Below are positions 24,628 through 35,500 of a stretch of DNA of 64,000 nt, piece after piece. The notes beneath the pieces were generated by a model. It was not told the origin of the DNA and did not search any database. It saw nothing but the letters and a program-made list of their open reading frames with translations. Location: the NCBI GenBank assembly GCA_032164245.1, contig JAVMKO010000026.1, forward strand, positions 584,598 through 648,597, written 5' to 3'. The stretch's first letter is position 1. Every line of letters begins with the position of its first letter. This stretch comes from Sternotherus odoratus. Lineage: Eukaryota > Chordata > Testudines > Kinosternidae. Both the position numbers and the translations under genes were made by a program.

Positions 24628-25646
24628 CTAGAGGCTTTTATGGTGTTGATCTCCCTTGCAGATTCTCTGATGACTAGCAAGGATTGAGCTTTGACTGAAG
24701 CTTTTCCCACACTCACTGCATTCATAGGGCTTCTCCCCAATGTGGATTCTCTGATGGTTAATAAGGGTTGAGCTTTGACTGAAGGTTTTCCCACACTCAC
24801 TGCATTCATAGGTCCTCTCCCCTGTGGGGATAGTCTGATGTTTAATAAGGCCTGAGTAGTCACTTAGGTTTTTCACACCCTCAATGCATGTATTTTTTCT
24901 TATTTCCATGAGGATTTCTTGCTGGGTTGTGGTTTTCTTGAGGTTCTTCTGACTTCCCTGAGAGTAAATATATTTACCCACTTTCTCCCCTGGCAGGTTT
25001 CCCTGCTCTCTCTCTGGTCTGTGCTGAATTTCACAGGATTTTCCCTGCTCATGACTCCTGGAGCCATTGCTTTTCGATCTTTGAGATAATGCTCCATATT
25101 TGTCCAGTTGCTCATGATTTTCCTGCTGAGAATTCTGCTCATTCTCACATACCACTGCATCACCTGCTGTGATAGAAACAGAAACTATAAACAGGAATGG
25201 AAAGGGGAAGACCAAACCCAAAAAATTACTGGAGAGATGTCAAATAAAATTCAGGAAATTAACTCCCAGAAACTCCTCCTGCAAATAGGAGAGAGGAGGG
25301 GATAAATTCAGCTTTCACATCACATCCAAATTCACAAGGGGAAGGGAGGAAGCTACTGGCTGGTGTCTGCTAGGATCTACACCACAGGAAGCCATGAGCT
25401 ATATTTACCCTGAGAATACAATGCCTATGAGGGACAATAATGAACTGAGAGAGCTGTCAAGAGCTTTGTAGGGCATCCCAGATGTTTCCTTTAGGCACTT
25501 ACAGATTCTGAGTTGGTTTAAAGTTTCCTCACCTGTGGAAGGTTCTCTCATGATCTCTTTCTCCTCTGAAACCTGGAGGTCTGAGACCCATGACTCTTCC
25601 CCTTGTTCCAGCTTTGAGATCACATCAGGTTTGGAAACTGGATACC
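24628..25646 (-). pseudogene. KRAB zinc-finger gene remnant (KRAB-B exon plus short C2H2 exon)
   Basis: The minus strand shows a KRAB-B-box-like exon (25,533-25,646, with [18 protein letters not shown]) that ends at a GTGAGG donor, and a final exon (24,628-25,166) after a TATCACAG acceptor. The final exon has a degenerate finger lacking cysteines, one intact C2H2 finger ([12 protein letters not shown]...HQRIH) with the linker IGEKPYEC, and a second finger whose last histidine is cysteine (HQRIC). The frame then ends after a few residues. KRAB-ZNF proteins normally carry many more fingers and act as DNA-binding repressors through KAP1. A KRAB-A exon was not found on this strand up to 27 kb. 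Loss of the remaining fingers coincides with the hAT terminus at 24,623. It is probably non-functional. Confidence 0.75.
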
Positions 25647-25839
25647 CTGCTCAGGTGAAAGAAAACAAAGGAGTTCAGTTGATTTCATAGGACTTGGTCA
25701 TAAAAAATAATCTAGTAATTTAACTTCAGTGCTTAGTATGACCTGGTGTCCCTGAGGCAGTCCTCGCTGAAAATGCCAAGGGCAAGCTGAATCAATCAGT
25801 GTTTTCCTTTGGTCTTTACCCTGGGTTCATTGTACAGGT

Positions 25840-26350
25840 CAGGGATGGCCAACCTGTAGCTCCGGAGCTGCATGCGGCTCTTTAGAAGATAATATGGGGC
25901 TCCTGCTAACAGCCGAGTCTGAGGGGGAAATTGTGGTTTTTCAGCACCCACTGCCATCCCTATCAGCCCCCTTCCTTCCCCCAGTACTTCCCCCCAATCA
26001 GTGCCTCCTGATTCCTCCCCCATGCTCTTGCTCACAGAGATCAGTTGTTATGGAGACTCTGGGGGGGAAGGGCGGAGGACTGAGGATGTGGCATGCAGCC
26101 CCCTCCTTCCCCTAGCACTTCGAGCATGCCGCAATCAGCTGTTTCACAGCATTAAGGAGGAGGAAGGATGCCATGTGCAGCCTCACCCTTCCCTCCTCCC
26201 AGTATCTCCCGTGCACCATGATCAGCTGTTTTGTGACATGCAGGAGGTTCAAGGGATGGGAAGTGAGGACATTGCTCAATTAGGGGAGGGGTGGGAGGAA
26301 GCGGTGTTGGAGTGGGGTGCAGGGCATGGGACAGAGCCAGGGGTCTAACA
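25840..26350. repeat. Probable hAT-derived repeat fragment
   Basis: Begins GATGGCCAACCTGTAGCTCC followed by GGAGCTGCATGCGGCTCTTT, a terminus seen in sauropsid interspersed repeats. The rest is C/G-rich with no clear second end or target duplication. Confidence 0.4.
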
Positions 26351-26618
26351 CCCCCTGGCAGCTACCAGTGTCTTCTTTAATAAAGGACATAGTCACTAGC
26401 TGGTGTGGAAACTTTGTTTACACCATCTAACCATGGAAGACAAGTGCAAACAGGAAAGAAAATAGATGAAAATTGAGGCTTCCAACAGGAGTGGGAGAAT
26501 AAGAATGTTTTTTGTTGAACATAATAGTAAGGCCATGTGTCTTCTTTGCCAGATGTGTGTGGCTCAGGTCAAGTCTTCAAACTTGCAGCATCATTTTGCT
26601 TCTAGCCATGCACTTATG

Positions 26619-27010
26619 GATCATAGAATCATAGAATATTAGCATTGGAAGGGATCTCTGGAGGTCATCTAGTCCAGCCCCCTGCTCTCCAGTTTGCTAA
26701 TCATTTCTGTTGCCCTTCTCTGGACTCTTCCCAATTTTTCCACATCCTTCTTGTAGTGTGGGCCCCAAAACTGGACACAGTACTCCAGGTGAGGCCTCAC
26801 CAATGTCGAATAGAAGGGAACAATCACGTTCCTCGATCTGCTGGCAATGCCCCTACTTATGCAGCCCAAAATGCCATTAGCTTTCTTGGCAACAAGGGCA
26901 CACTGTTGACTCATATCCAGCTTCTCATCCACTGTAACCCCTAGGTCCTTTTCTGCAGAACTGCTGCCTAGCCATTCAGTCCCATTCAGTCGATCAATAA
27001 TTCCTACGAG
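26619..27010 (-). mobile_element. CR1 LINE, 5'-truncated 3' end
   Basis: The plus strand starts with the inverted CR1 tail (ATCATAGAATCATAGAAT). The minus strand encodes the C-terminal part of the CR1 reverse-transcriptase protein: [28 protein letters not shown] and [13 protein letters not shown]. Compared with the usual CR1 3' end, a stretch after the AGTCCAGCCCCCTGCTC block appears deleted near 26,690. Confidence 0.92.
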
Positions 27011-27281
27011 ATTCTGAACTCTGCTCTTTAAAACTGAAAACTGAAAAAACAAACAGATGTAAAACCCCAGTTCTTGACCTAATGTGCCAACTGATCACGG
27101 ACTGGAAAGTTAGCCATTTTTTATGTTGCCTGGCATATAGCCCATGCGAAAAGCCCTACTCTGAAGGACAGCTTATAAAAACCTGCCTCACTGATATGAT
27201 TTCAATCTTTTCACCAGAGAACGAGTATCTACTGAAGAAAATTTCTGATCTGCAACTTCCACACCACACAACACAACACAG

Positions 27282-27929
27282 TAGGGTGACCAGATGGGAA
27301 GGGTGAAATATCAGGACACACTTCACGAGTGGGGGAGGGGAGGGGGGCTCAAGCGGGGCGGGGGGGGGGGGAGCAGGAGCGGGCCACAGTGGCTGGAGGC
27401 GCTCTCTCTCTGTGGGGGGAGGGGGGCAGTGGGCTCTCTTCCCCCCCTCCTCTGCAGCATGCTTCTCTGGGAGGCAGGGCAGAGACAGCTCTCGTTGCCG
27501 TGGCCTGCCCACCTACCCCTGAATGCCATGGGAGGTGCCGAGGGGGACCTGCAGGCGCTGGTTGCATGCGGGGAGGATCCACTCTGCCCGCTCTGCATGT
27601 TCCCCAGGCCCCGCCTGTCTCTGCCGTCCGGAGGGGGGGGGACCTCTGGGCTGGGCTCTCTGCTGGCAGCTAGCTACTAGTATTCTTTGTCCCGATTTCA
27701 GGACTTTACAGATGAGTCCTGCCTGCACAAGGGTCATGCAGGCAGCACATGGCTGCCTGGGGCAGTGGGCGGGGCCATGCTGCCTGCATGAGCCCTGTGC
27801 AGGCAGGGCTCATCTGTAAAGTCCTGAAATCGGGACAAATTGCGTCCCGACCAAAGTGTGGTCGGGACGCGGGACGAATGGGCAAAAATCGGGACTGTCC
27901 CGATAAAATCGGGACATCTGGTCACCCTA
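27282..27929. mobile_element. hAT-type transposon (648 bp), TAGGGTGACCAG termini
   Basis: Inverted termini TAGGGTGACCAGATG and CATCTGGTCACCCTA, with a perfect 8-bp duplication CAACACAG (27,274-27,281; 27,930-27,937). The interior is G-rich and contains a shorter internal inverted pair around the GACTTTACAGATGAG and CTCATCTGTAAAGTC blocks near 27,701 and 27,809. No transposase. Confidence 0.92.
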
Positions 27930-28420
27930 CAACACAGAATCTCCAACCTAAAACAGTGACATCAAATCGCAACTGCTACACCAGCAGTGTGAGTATTTGA
28001 GGCACGGCTTTGGATGAATCATGCCATACACAGGATAAACCTTATTATCAGTAATTGTCCGCACTGTTTCTGATAACTCTGTTGTAAGGGAAGAACTCCT
28101 CGACATCGTGCCACTAAAGAACAGAACTCATGGACGAGATCTAAAGGAGGTGTTGATGTTGGTAGTTGCAAAAAGTCACTTGTCTTTACAGACGTTGCAA
28201 TAGACGGAGCTCCATCCATGTGGGGATCTATGAATTGATTAGTGGGGCTTTGTAAGTCTAATGAGAGCTTTCCTGAATTTTGGACATTTCACTATTATTC
28301 ATTAGGTGCAATGGATATATATAAATCTCAAACTTAATCAGATTATGAAACTTGTCTTGAGCATTGTGAATTTCATTCTGTCAAATGCACTCAAATCACA
28401 GACAATTTGAACATCTAATT

Positions 28421-29211
28421 CACAGGTGGGGAACCTCCGGCCCGTAGGCCTTATACGGCCCGCCAAAGCATTCCGTCCGGCCCGCGCGCGTCCCTGGGCG
28501 GCGGCTCCCCCAGGCACTTCCCGGCCCCTTCGCCGAACATGGAGCCGCCCCCCCCCGGTGGCCCGCGGCGGCTCCGCGCTCGGCGAAGAGGCCGGAAGCA
28601 CCTGGGGGAGCCGCCGGCCAGGGACGCGCCGTGGGCCACCAGGCGGGGGCGGCTCGAACCTGGGGGGAGCCGCCGGTGCCGCGGGGAGCAGACAGTCAAT
28701 GGGGCTTGGGGGGGAGGCCGGGGTGGGCGAGGTGTGGGTGCAGGAGGGAAGGAGGTTTGGTAGGAGGAGGCTGGGCTGGGTGGGTCAGGCATGGGGGGCA
28801 GGAGGCTGGGTTGGGAGGGGGGAGGAGGTTAGCTTCGGTGGGGTGGGCCGGGCCAGGCAGGGGTGGGGGAACAAAAGAAGTTAGATGGGAGGCTGGGCGG
28901 GGGTAAAGCAACATCACCCCCTACACCCAGGCTGACAGCGGGAGCTGACTGGGGTAGGCGGCAGGACCCCGGCTGGCAAGGGGCCAGCGGGAAAACCCCA
29001 AAGCAGTGCAGGGCTAAGCACTCCGCTTGCCACTGCTTTGGGTTTCCCCCATTGGCCCCTTGCCAGCTGGGGTCTCAGCTCCGGTTGCCAGCCTGGGCTT
29101 TCTGGGGGGGGGGGGGGCGGAGCGGCCCACAGGGGGGGAGGGGGAGTGGCCCGTGAAGGACATTATAAATGTCCAAATGGCCCTTGGCACAAAAAAGGTT
29201 CCCCACCCCTG
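28421..29211. mobile_element. hAT-type transposon (791 bp), complete
   Basis: Starts CACAGGTGGGGAACCTCCGG and ends AAAGGTTCCCCACCCCTG, with a perfect 8-bp duplication ATCTAATT (28,413-28,420; 29,212-29,219). It is homologous to 21,965-22,828 in inverted orientation (shared CCCCAAAGCAGTG and GCCCTTGGCA-type blocks). Confidence 0.9.
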
Positions 29212-29219
29212 ATCTAATT

Positions 29220-30350
29220 GAAGAACTGGATGAAGAGGACTCCCCTGCTGATTTCACTGTGGAGTTCGATGGCTCTCGAGAGCTAAAGAAAGTTCTCACT
29301 GCCCCCTGCTGGCCAGTCACACAGGCAGAGGGAGCCCTGGGGGATGCCTCGTGAACAGGAGACTGGAAGGGCTGGAGGGGCAAAGTAGCTAAGACATTTC
29401 CATGCCCTGTCACTAGCAAAGAATGGCCACCACGGTCCACCCCAGATGTGGCTACATCTTAGCACCATGGGAAGCAACCCCCCATGGAGATCATTTGTCA
29501 TGGGGGTTGGGATACTTCTGGACCCATGCTGCACTGAGTGACCTCCTCATCTGGTGAGAGCTGGAGAAAAGTAAAGAGTCCAGCCAACTCTCCCATTACC
29601 AGTTGGGAACCACTGATCCCCAAACAAAAGGCCTCTGGCTTTGATGTGCATTAAATATGTGACTGGTCTCTTTCATCAGCAAACATTTTAGCAGAGATAA
29701 AGGTGGGAACAAATGATTCTCATAGGAAAGGGCAAAGATGATCCCTGGGAAATTTAACCACCTGCAACCTCCAGGATGGAGAAGGACTCAGGGTAACAGG
29801 TTCCCTCCAAGGAAGGAGAAGTTGCTGGGATTTAGAAACATTGGGAACAGCCCCAAACCCAACAGGATTCTTAACTGATATTTGATACTAAAATAGAAAG
29901 AGGCAAAACCTGACTTTTGAGATCAATGTTCAGAAATGAAAAAGAAAGTGTGGAAAACTGAGGGATTTTGTATCAGTTGCTGATATGAGGTAAAATTGAG
30001 TGTTTCAAATGAATATTTGATAAATGAATAAAGAGGAAATGGGCAAGATTTGCAAATATTTTATATCCATATTCAAGAATCTGAGGAAGGGTGTAAATCT
30101 GAGATTTTCCTTGTATTTTATATTTAGAGAGATGGGAAATCACAGGCCATATTCAGTTAGAAATGGACTAGAGAAAAAGTGGGGCAAATGTTTAGGGTTT
30201 TTTAGATCAACCTTGGAGATCTGCAGAGATCACTACACCACTGATAACATGAGAGAAAAACACCGAGATCTGAGGGGATTATCTATTGCTATTCACTCAC
30301 TGGAAGAAAACAGAGACTATTTGACTGGATTTTTTAGGACTGTCCAACAC
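29220..30350. other. No gene recognised
   Basis: AT-balanced sequence with no splice-bordered exon and no repeat terminus that I can name. The short open frame at 30,024 looks like chance. Confidence 0.4.
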
Positions 30351-30351
30351 A

Positions 30352-30884
30352 TTGGTTATCAAAATGGGGGTTGGGACCCCTCGAGGGGTCACGACCTGAT
30401 TATGTGGGGGTCGCGAGCCCCTGCTGCCGGCAGCTGGTCCCAACCCCTGCTGGCGGCGCCCCAAGCCCTGGACCCTGCCCCTGCCGGGGCGGGCTGCTGG
30501 CGGTGCTCTGGGCCTTGGCCCCTGCTGCGGCAGGCCAGTGGTGGGCTGCTGGTGGCACCCTGAACACCAAACCCGGCCCATGGTGCAGCGGGCTGCCGGC
30601 AGAACCCCGGGCCCTGTCCCTGGGGGTTGCTGACACGCTCACCTAAGTCCTGACCTTCCCTGGGGCCTGGCACCCTATACCCACACGCCCCCAGCACAGC
30701 CCCTGCCCTGGGGGGCTACTGGCACCCCCTCCACTCGAGCCCAGCCCCTGCCCTGGGGGGCTGATGGAACCCCCCAGCCCAGCCCCTGCCCCACCCCCAG
30801 GCCTGACCCCTAAGGGGGCTCATACTTAGAGGCCTGGTGTCCGAAAGGGGTCACCAATAGGAAAAGTTTGAGAACCACTGGCAA
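30352..30884. mobile_element. Degenerate hAT-type element (TCTCAAAC family)
   Basis: Right end GTTTGAGAACCACTG and a decayed left end CATTGGTTATCAAAATG match inverted hAT termini like those at 1,615-1,904. A GGGACCCCTCGAGGGGTC block follows the left end. The flanking octamers (GTCCAACA / GCAACACA) match only partly. Confidence 0.6.
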
Positions 30885-31039
30885 CACATCAACAGTTCCC
30901 CCAATGTGTCACTGTTCACATGGGGCAGGGAGCCCTCTGAGGAGCTGCTTTAAGAGGGCGGGGGAGGGGGAGCCGGATGGTTCCCTGGGGGAGAAGGGGG
31001 CAGCAGTGGGGGATGGGCAGGTGGCTGGCAACTGCTGTC

Positions 31040-31720
31040 TGGGGGCAACGCCACCCCCCCCCCCCGGGGGATTTCCTGGCTGCGCAGAGACAGTTCAACC
31101 CCCGCAACTCCGGCTTCTCCCCCGCCCGACACCCCCTCCCCCCACACCACAGGGGACCCCTCGCTGGCACCAGTGTCTGTCCCCCCATCCCAGCGGGGCC
31201 GGATCCACTGTGGCTGGGGCAGCTCCGAGGCTTCTCCCCGGTTCCCCGGGCTGAGAGTCACTTTCCCGCCCCCCGCCCCCGCGGGTCTCTCACTCACTGG
31301 TGCGGCCGGGCACGGAGGGGTTAATAACGGTCCTTCCCCAGCACGGGTCAGGGAAGGGGCAGCGGATCAGTCAGCTGGGCGGGGTCTGACGCGCCGTGAC
31401 AGCCACTGAGACCCAGGGAGGCTGGAGAAGGCCCCGGGGCAGGCTGGGAGATGTAGTTCCCGACTCTCCCGGGAGCGGAAGTGACGTTGAGCGGGAGGGG
31501 GGATTTAGGAGCCAGGCCGTGCGGGAGCGTTAGAGCTTCCAGGTAGCGGCGCGAGCCCCGGGGGCGGGGCTGGGGGCGGGGCGGTGACTCTGCCCCAGTG
31601 TCCGGGGACCCGCATCTCGCAGCGCCGGGATCTGCTCGGGGGGGCCCCGCGCGCGGGGGGGTCGGAGCTGCTGACCCCACAGGAGACCAACGACCCCCCC
31701 CCTCACCCGGCTCTGCGATG
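31040..31720 (+). promoter_or_regulatory. CpG island and inferred borealin promoter / 5' exon
   Basis: A CpG-dense tract. On its minus strand a ZNF143/THAP11-type site reads ACTACATCTCCCAG (plus 31,444-31,457). It is followed by CGGAAGTGACGT at 31,476-31,487, which combines an ETS (GGAAGT) and a CRE-like (TGACGT) site. This pairing is typical of TATA-less housekeeping and cell-cycle promoters. A good donor (CAG|GTAGCG) at 31,542/31,543 suggests a short non-coding first exon, ~31,490-31,542, spliced to the acceptor at 32,546-32,547. The transcription start is inferred. Confidence 0.6.
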
Positions 31721-31799
31721 GGGGGAGGGACCAGCCCCCTGGGGTCCCTGCGTGGGGCGGGGCGGGAGGCTGCCAGGCGGGGGAGAATTGGAAAGGGGC

Positions 31800-32050
31800 G
31801 GGAGAGAGGAGGAGGAGGGGGCTGTTTGGGTGGGAGAGGGGGCTGTTGAGGGAAAGGCTCGCAGGGGTGTGGAGTGGATGGGGAGAAAGGGGGGCTGTTG
31901 GGGGCGGGGTCGCAGGGGTGGGGCACTGAGGGGCCAGTTGGGGAGAATGGGAGGGCTGTTGGGGGAGGGGGTCTCAAGGCTGGGGCGCGGGGGGCCAGCT
32001 GGGGGGAAAAGGGAGGGCTGTTTGGGGAGGGGTCGCAGGGCAGCTGCTCG
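31800..32050 (+). repeat. G-rich minisatellite in borealin intron 1
   Basis: About four diverged ~60-bp units containing GGGAGGGCTGTTGGGGG-type and GGGTCGCAGGGG blocks. Multiple runs of four or more G on one strand give G-quadruplex potential just downstream of the promoter. Confidence 0.75.
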
Positions 32051-32569
32051 AGGGGAAGACCTGCAGATGCCCCCTTTTCCCTCCCCTCACGTCCCTCTGT
32101 GAGCCCCGGGGGTCGCACAGGGGTGGCGAGGTGCCAGCTCCATGCCCCAGTGAAATGATTGCTCTGTTCTAATTCGGAAGGGGTCACCCCCAGAGGTGAC
32201 TGTGTGAAAAGGGGTCACCAGGGCCCTGGTTTGAAAACCGCTTTTGTTTACTCTAGCGAGAGGCGATGCGGATTGGGGCGGGGCCCCCACTGCTGGAGCA
32301 GCCCCATGTTCAGACAAGCCCCTGCCAGGCTCTCAGGCCATCAGTGGTGCCTCTGCTGCCTGGTCATGGTGCTGGGGAACCACTCCCCTGCGTGGGGCGC
32401 CAATGCAGACTCTGCTGTGGCTTACAATAGTCCTAGGAGCCCTGGTTTTCAATAAGGATAGAGCAGCAGTAGCTCCCAGAAGACTAGGGGCCTCTTGTCT
32501 CTGACTGTCCCCTTCTTGTGTGAACCCAACTGGCTGTTTCTGTTCAGCCCCAGAACTTCATCCGACACC

Positions 32570-35500
32570 ATGGAACCATCCAGGAAGAAAACTAGCAAAA
32601 ACAATGTGAGGAAGAAAACCAGGAAAAACAATGTGCAGAAGAAAAAGCTCGCTGCATTTTTAAAGGACTTTGACCGTGAAGGTAATCATTGGGGAAAACA
32701 AGTTTTATGAATGAGTGCAAAGGCTTCAGGGTCCTGAGTTGTTTTCCAGGTGTGACGGAGTAGGAATACTGTGGGTGTGCCTCAGTTTCCCCAATGCATT
32801 TCTTAAGTGTCTATGTGAAGGAATAGGGGCTGATAGTGTAAGCAAGCAGGCAACACCCTCTCTTCAGGTGTCCATACCTGAAGCTGTAATCTCACTCCAA
32901 GTGGGGGAGGGAGGTCACCTGACCTGGCTGAGCCAGAGGGGAGAAGGGGCTGGAGAGAGTGAGTCTGCACCTGGCTGGAGAGAGGGGTTTGAGTCTGAAG
33001 CTGGGTGGGCAGAAGGGAGGCAGGCCCAGGCAGGGTCTGGCCTCCCTGGGCCTCCAAAATGGATCCAGCTGAGGGGTTCGGGTACCTACAAGCTTGGTGT
33101 TAGACCATGTACCTGCCGACAAATAAACCTCTGTTTTGCTGCCTGGCTGAGAGTCCTGTCTGACTGTGGACTGGGGTGCAGAATCCACTGGCTCCCCCAA
33201 GACCCCGCCCAGGCTGGCTTGCTGGGGGAAGTGCACAGAGGGGCAGAAGGTGCTGAATGCTCCGAGGTCAGACCCAGGAAGGTTGAAGTGGGTACCCTTG
33301 AAGCTCCTAGCCTTGGAAACAGGCTGTGTATGGAGAGGGGACACTTCCCCCAGAATCCTATCTGGCTTCATAGGGAGCAAGTTCCAAGCCATCGCCCGGC
33401 ACTCCGTGACACCAGGTTAATTTAATGCTGGTGAAAGTTATTGTCTTGACAACGCTGGAGACTGACACCTAAGGACATTGAAGTCCTGTACAGGCAGGAC
33501 AGATACAGCATAAAAGCCAGAGCTTTGATCCAAAAGGATGACTTTGAGGGATTTGAGAAGGTGGTTTAATTCTTCAGGTTCATGCAATGCTTGTACTTTC
33601 CTGAGGATTCTGTCCAGGAGGCTACTTGTGATGAGTATGCTGCAATGTGCATGCTGGTCTACTAAGAATTAAACTAAAATAGGAACTCTTTTCAGAGGTC
33701 ACTGGCAGCTGTCAAATACTAAATCTGGGTGCTCATTAATAGGATATTAGAGACACAAGGTACGTGAGGTAATATCTCTTATTGAACTAACTTCTGTTGG
33801 TGAGAAACAGGCGTGCATGCTTATGTAGAGCTCTTCTCCAGAGCTGGGAAATGTACTCTGTGTCCCAGCCAAATACAAGGTAGAACAGATTGTTCAGCAT
33901 AAGTAGTTAATATATATTTCAAGGACCATTCAGTGTGAAGTGGCCTGTTAATACCTTTCCAGTTATTGGTGGGAGGTTTAGTGGGTTATAGATTGTTGTA
34001 ATTAACCATAAATTCAGTGTGTGTGTCTGAATTCAGGTCATGATTTTTACTATCTAGCAAAGTTATGAATTTAAGTTCCCAGGCTCATCTTTTGAAGGTG
34101 TTGCACAGGTTTCCTTTGAGGATGTCCGACACAGAGTGATCACTTTGTGAAAAGTGTGCACCCTAGAGGTGATGGAGTACTTTTGTCTTTTATCATTTTT
34201 CTGTGTGAGTTCATTCAAAAGCATAGTGATTGCCTGGTTTTACCCACATGGTTGTCACTGAGGTACATTTAGTTCCCTGGCTGAAGTACACCACATGTTG
34301 TGATAGGCATGTTTAGAAGCCATGGATTTTGAGAGGTGTGTTGTAAGAGGATATGGCTAAACCACCCTGAACACACCCAATCCTATCTGATCTCAGAAGC
34401 TAAGGAGGGTCCGGCCTGGGTAGTACTTGGATGGGAGACCTCCTGGGATACCAGGTGCTGTAGGCTTAACATTGTGTGGGGCTAGCAACTCCACCCCATA
34501 AGGAAACCAATTGCTACTGAAACACCAACACCAGTTGGTGGCCCATACCCCGGCTGGGGGGTGACAGGCAAAGAGAGAGTTGTAAGAGGTGTTCATCGTT
34601 ATAGCAGTGGAGATATGTCTATAGGTTTTGCATCTGTTGTTCTGGCAGTGCCTGGTGCTGCTTTGAGTTTAATGTGTCCTGGTCTGTGCAGAACTTTTTT
34701 CTGGTGGGATTGGGGGGTTGTTTGAAGGCCAGAAGAGGGGGTTCAGGAAAGATTTCTTTCAGGATGCGGTCCCCATCAAGTATGGGATGTAATTGTTTAT
34801 GATACCCTGTAGGTGGTAGGTGACATTCTGTTCCACCTTGTGGAATTCTTCCACTAACTTAGCTACTGCCTCTCAGGGAGCTGGATTGCCTACACCAATG
34901 GATGAAACCCTGTGTATACGCAGAAGCACTGCAGACATACCTTTATACGGTTCAGTTAATTTTCTACCATTGACTCACAGCAAATGAAAATATAAGTGCC
35001 CAAAATGGCTCATTTGGGAAGAAATACATTGGATCAGAAAAGTGTGTTCACTAGGCAGTAGATTTTTGCTGATATTCAGAGAAATATAAATTCAAGCCCT
35101 GATATGTAAATCCCTGAATAACACTTGTGTTCTATGTAGTAATCAATCACAATTCTTTTTTTCTTTTAGTCCAAATGAGAATTGATCGGATACAAACAGA
35201 TGGGCAAAGGCTTATCAATGAATTGGATAAACTTTATGACACAGAAATCCTCAGACTTCCTGAGGAACTGAGAAACATGAACTGGCTTGACTACTTTGGT
35301 ATGATTCATCCACTCCAATATATATTGACTAAATAGTTCAAAAATGTACTACATTTAGAGCTCTAAGTGAGTTTATAAGTCATTCATCCAGTTAGTGGAC
35401 TCTGATTAGTGACGTATCCTAGTTGCATGATTTTTCAGAAACGTAATTACTATTTACATTATCTATAATTACATAACATTATTTGTTTTGTAACAGATCA

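Noticed and set aside
27294..27680. Overlapping glycine/proline-rich frames on both strands
   Set aside because: They lie entirely inside a 648-bp hAT transposon and reflect its GC-rich filler.
31348..32187. Long proline-rich minus-strand frame (279 codons) over the CpG island
   Set aside because: It is produced by the G-rich minisatellite and CpG island read in reverse. Low-complexity proline runs with no start or splice support.
34348..34467. Functional 5S rRNA gene
   Set aside because: Several conserved positions are changed, no terminator T-run follows, and the segment is joined to a tail inside target-site duplications.
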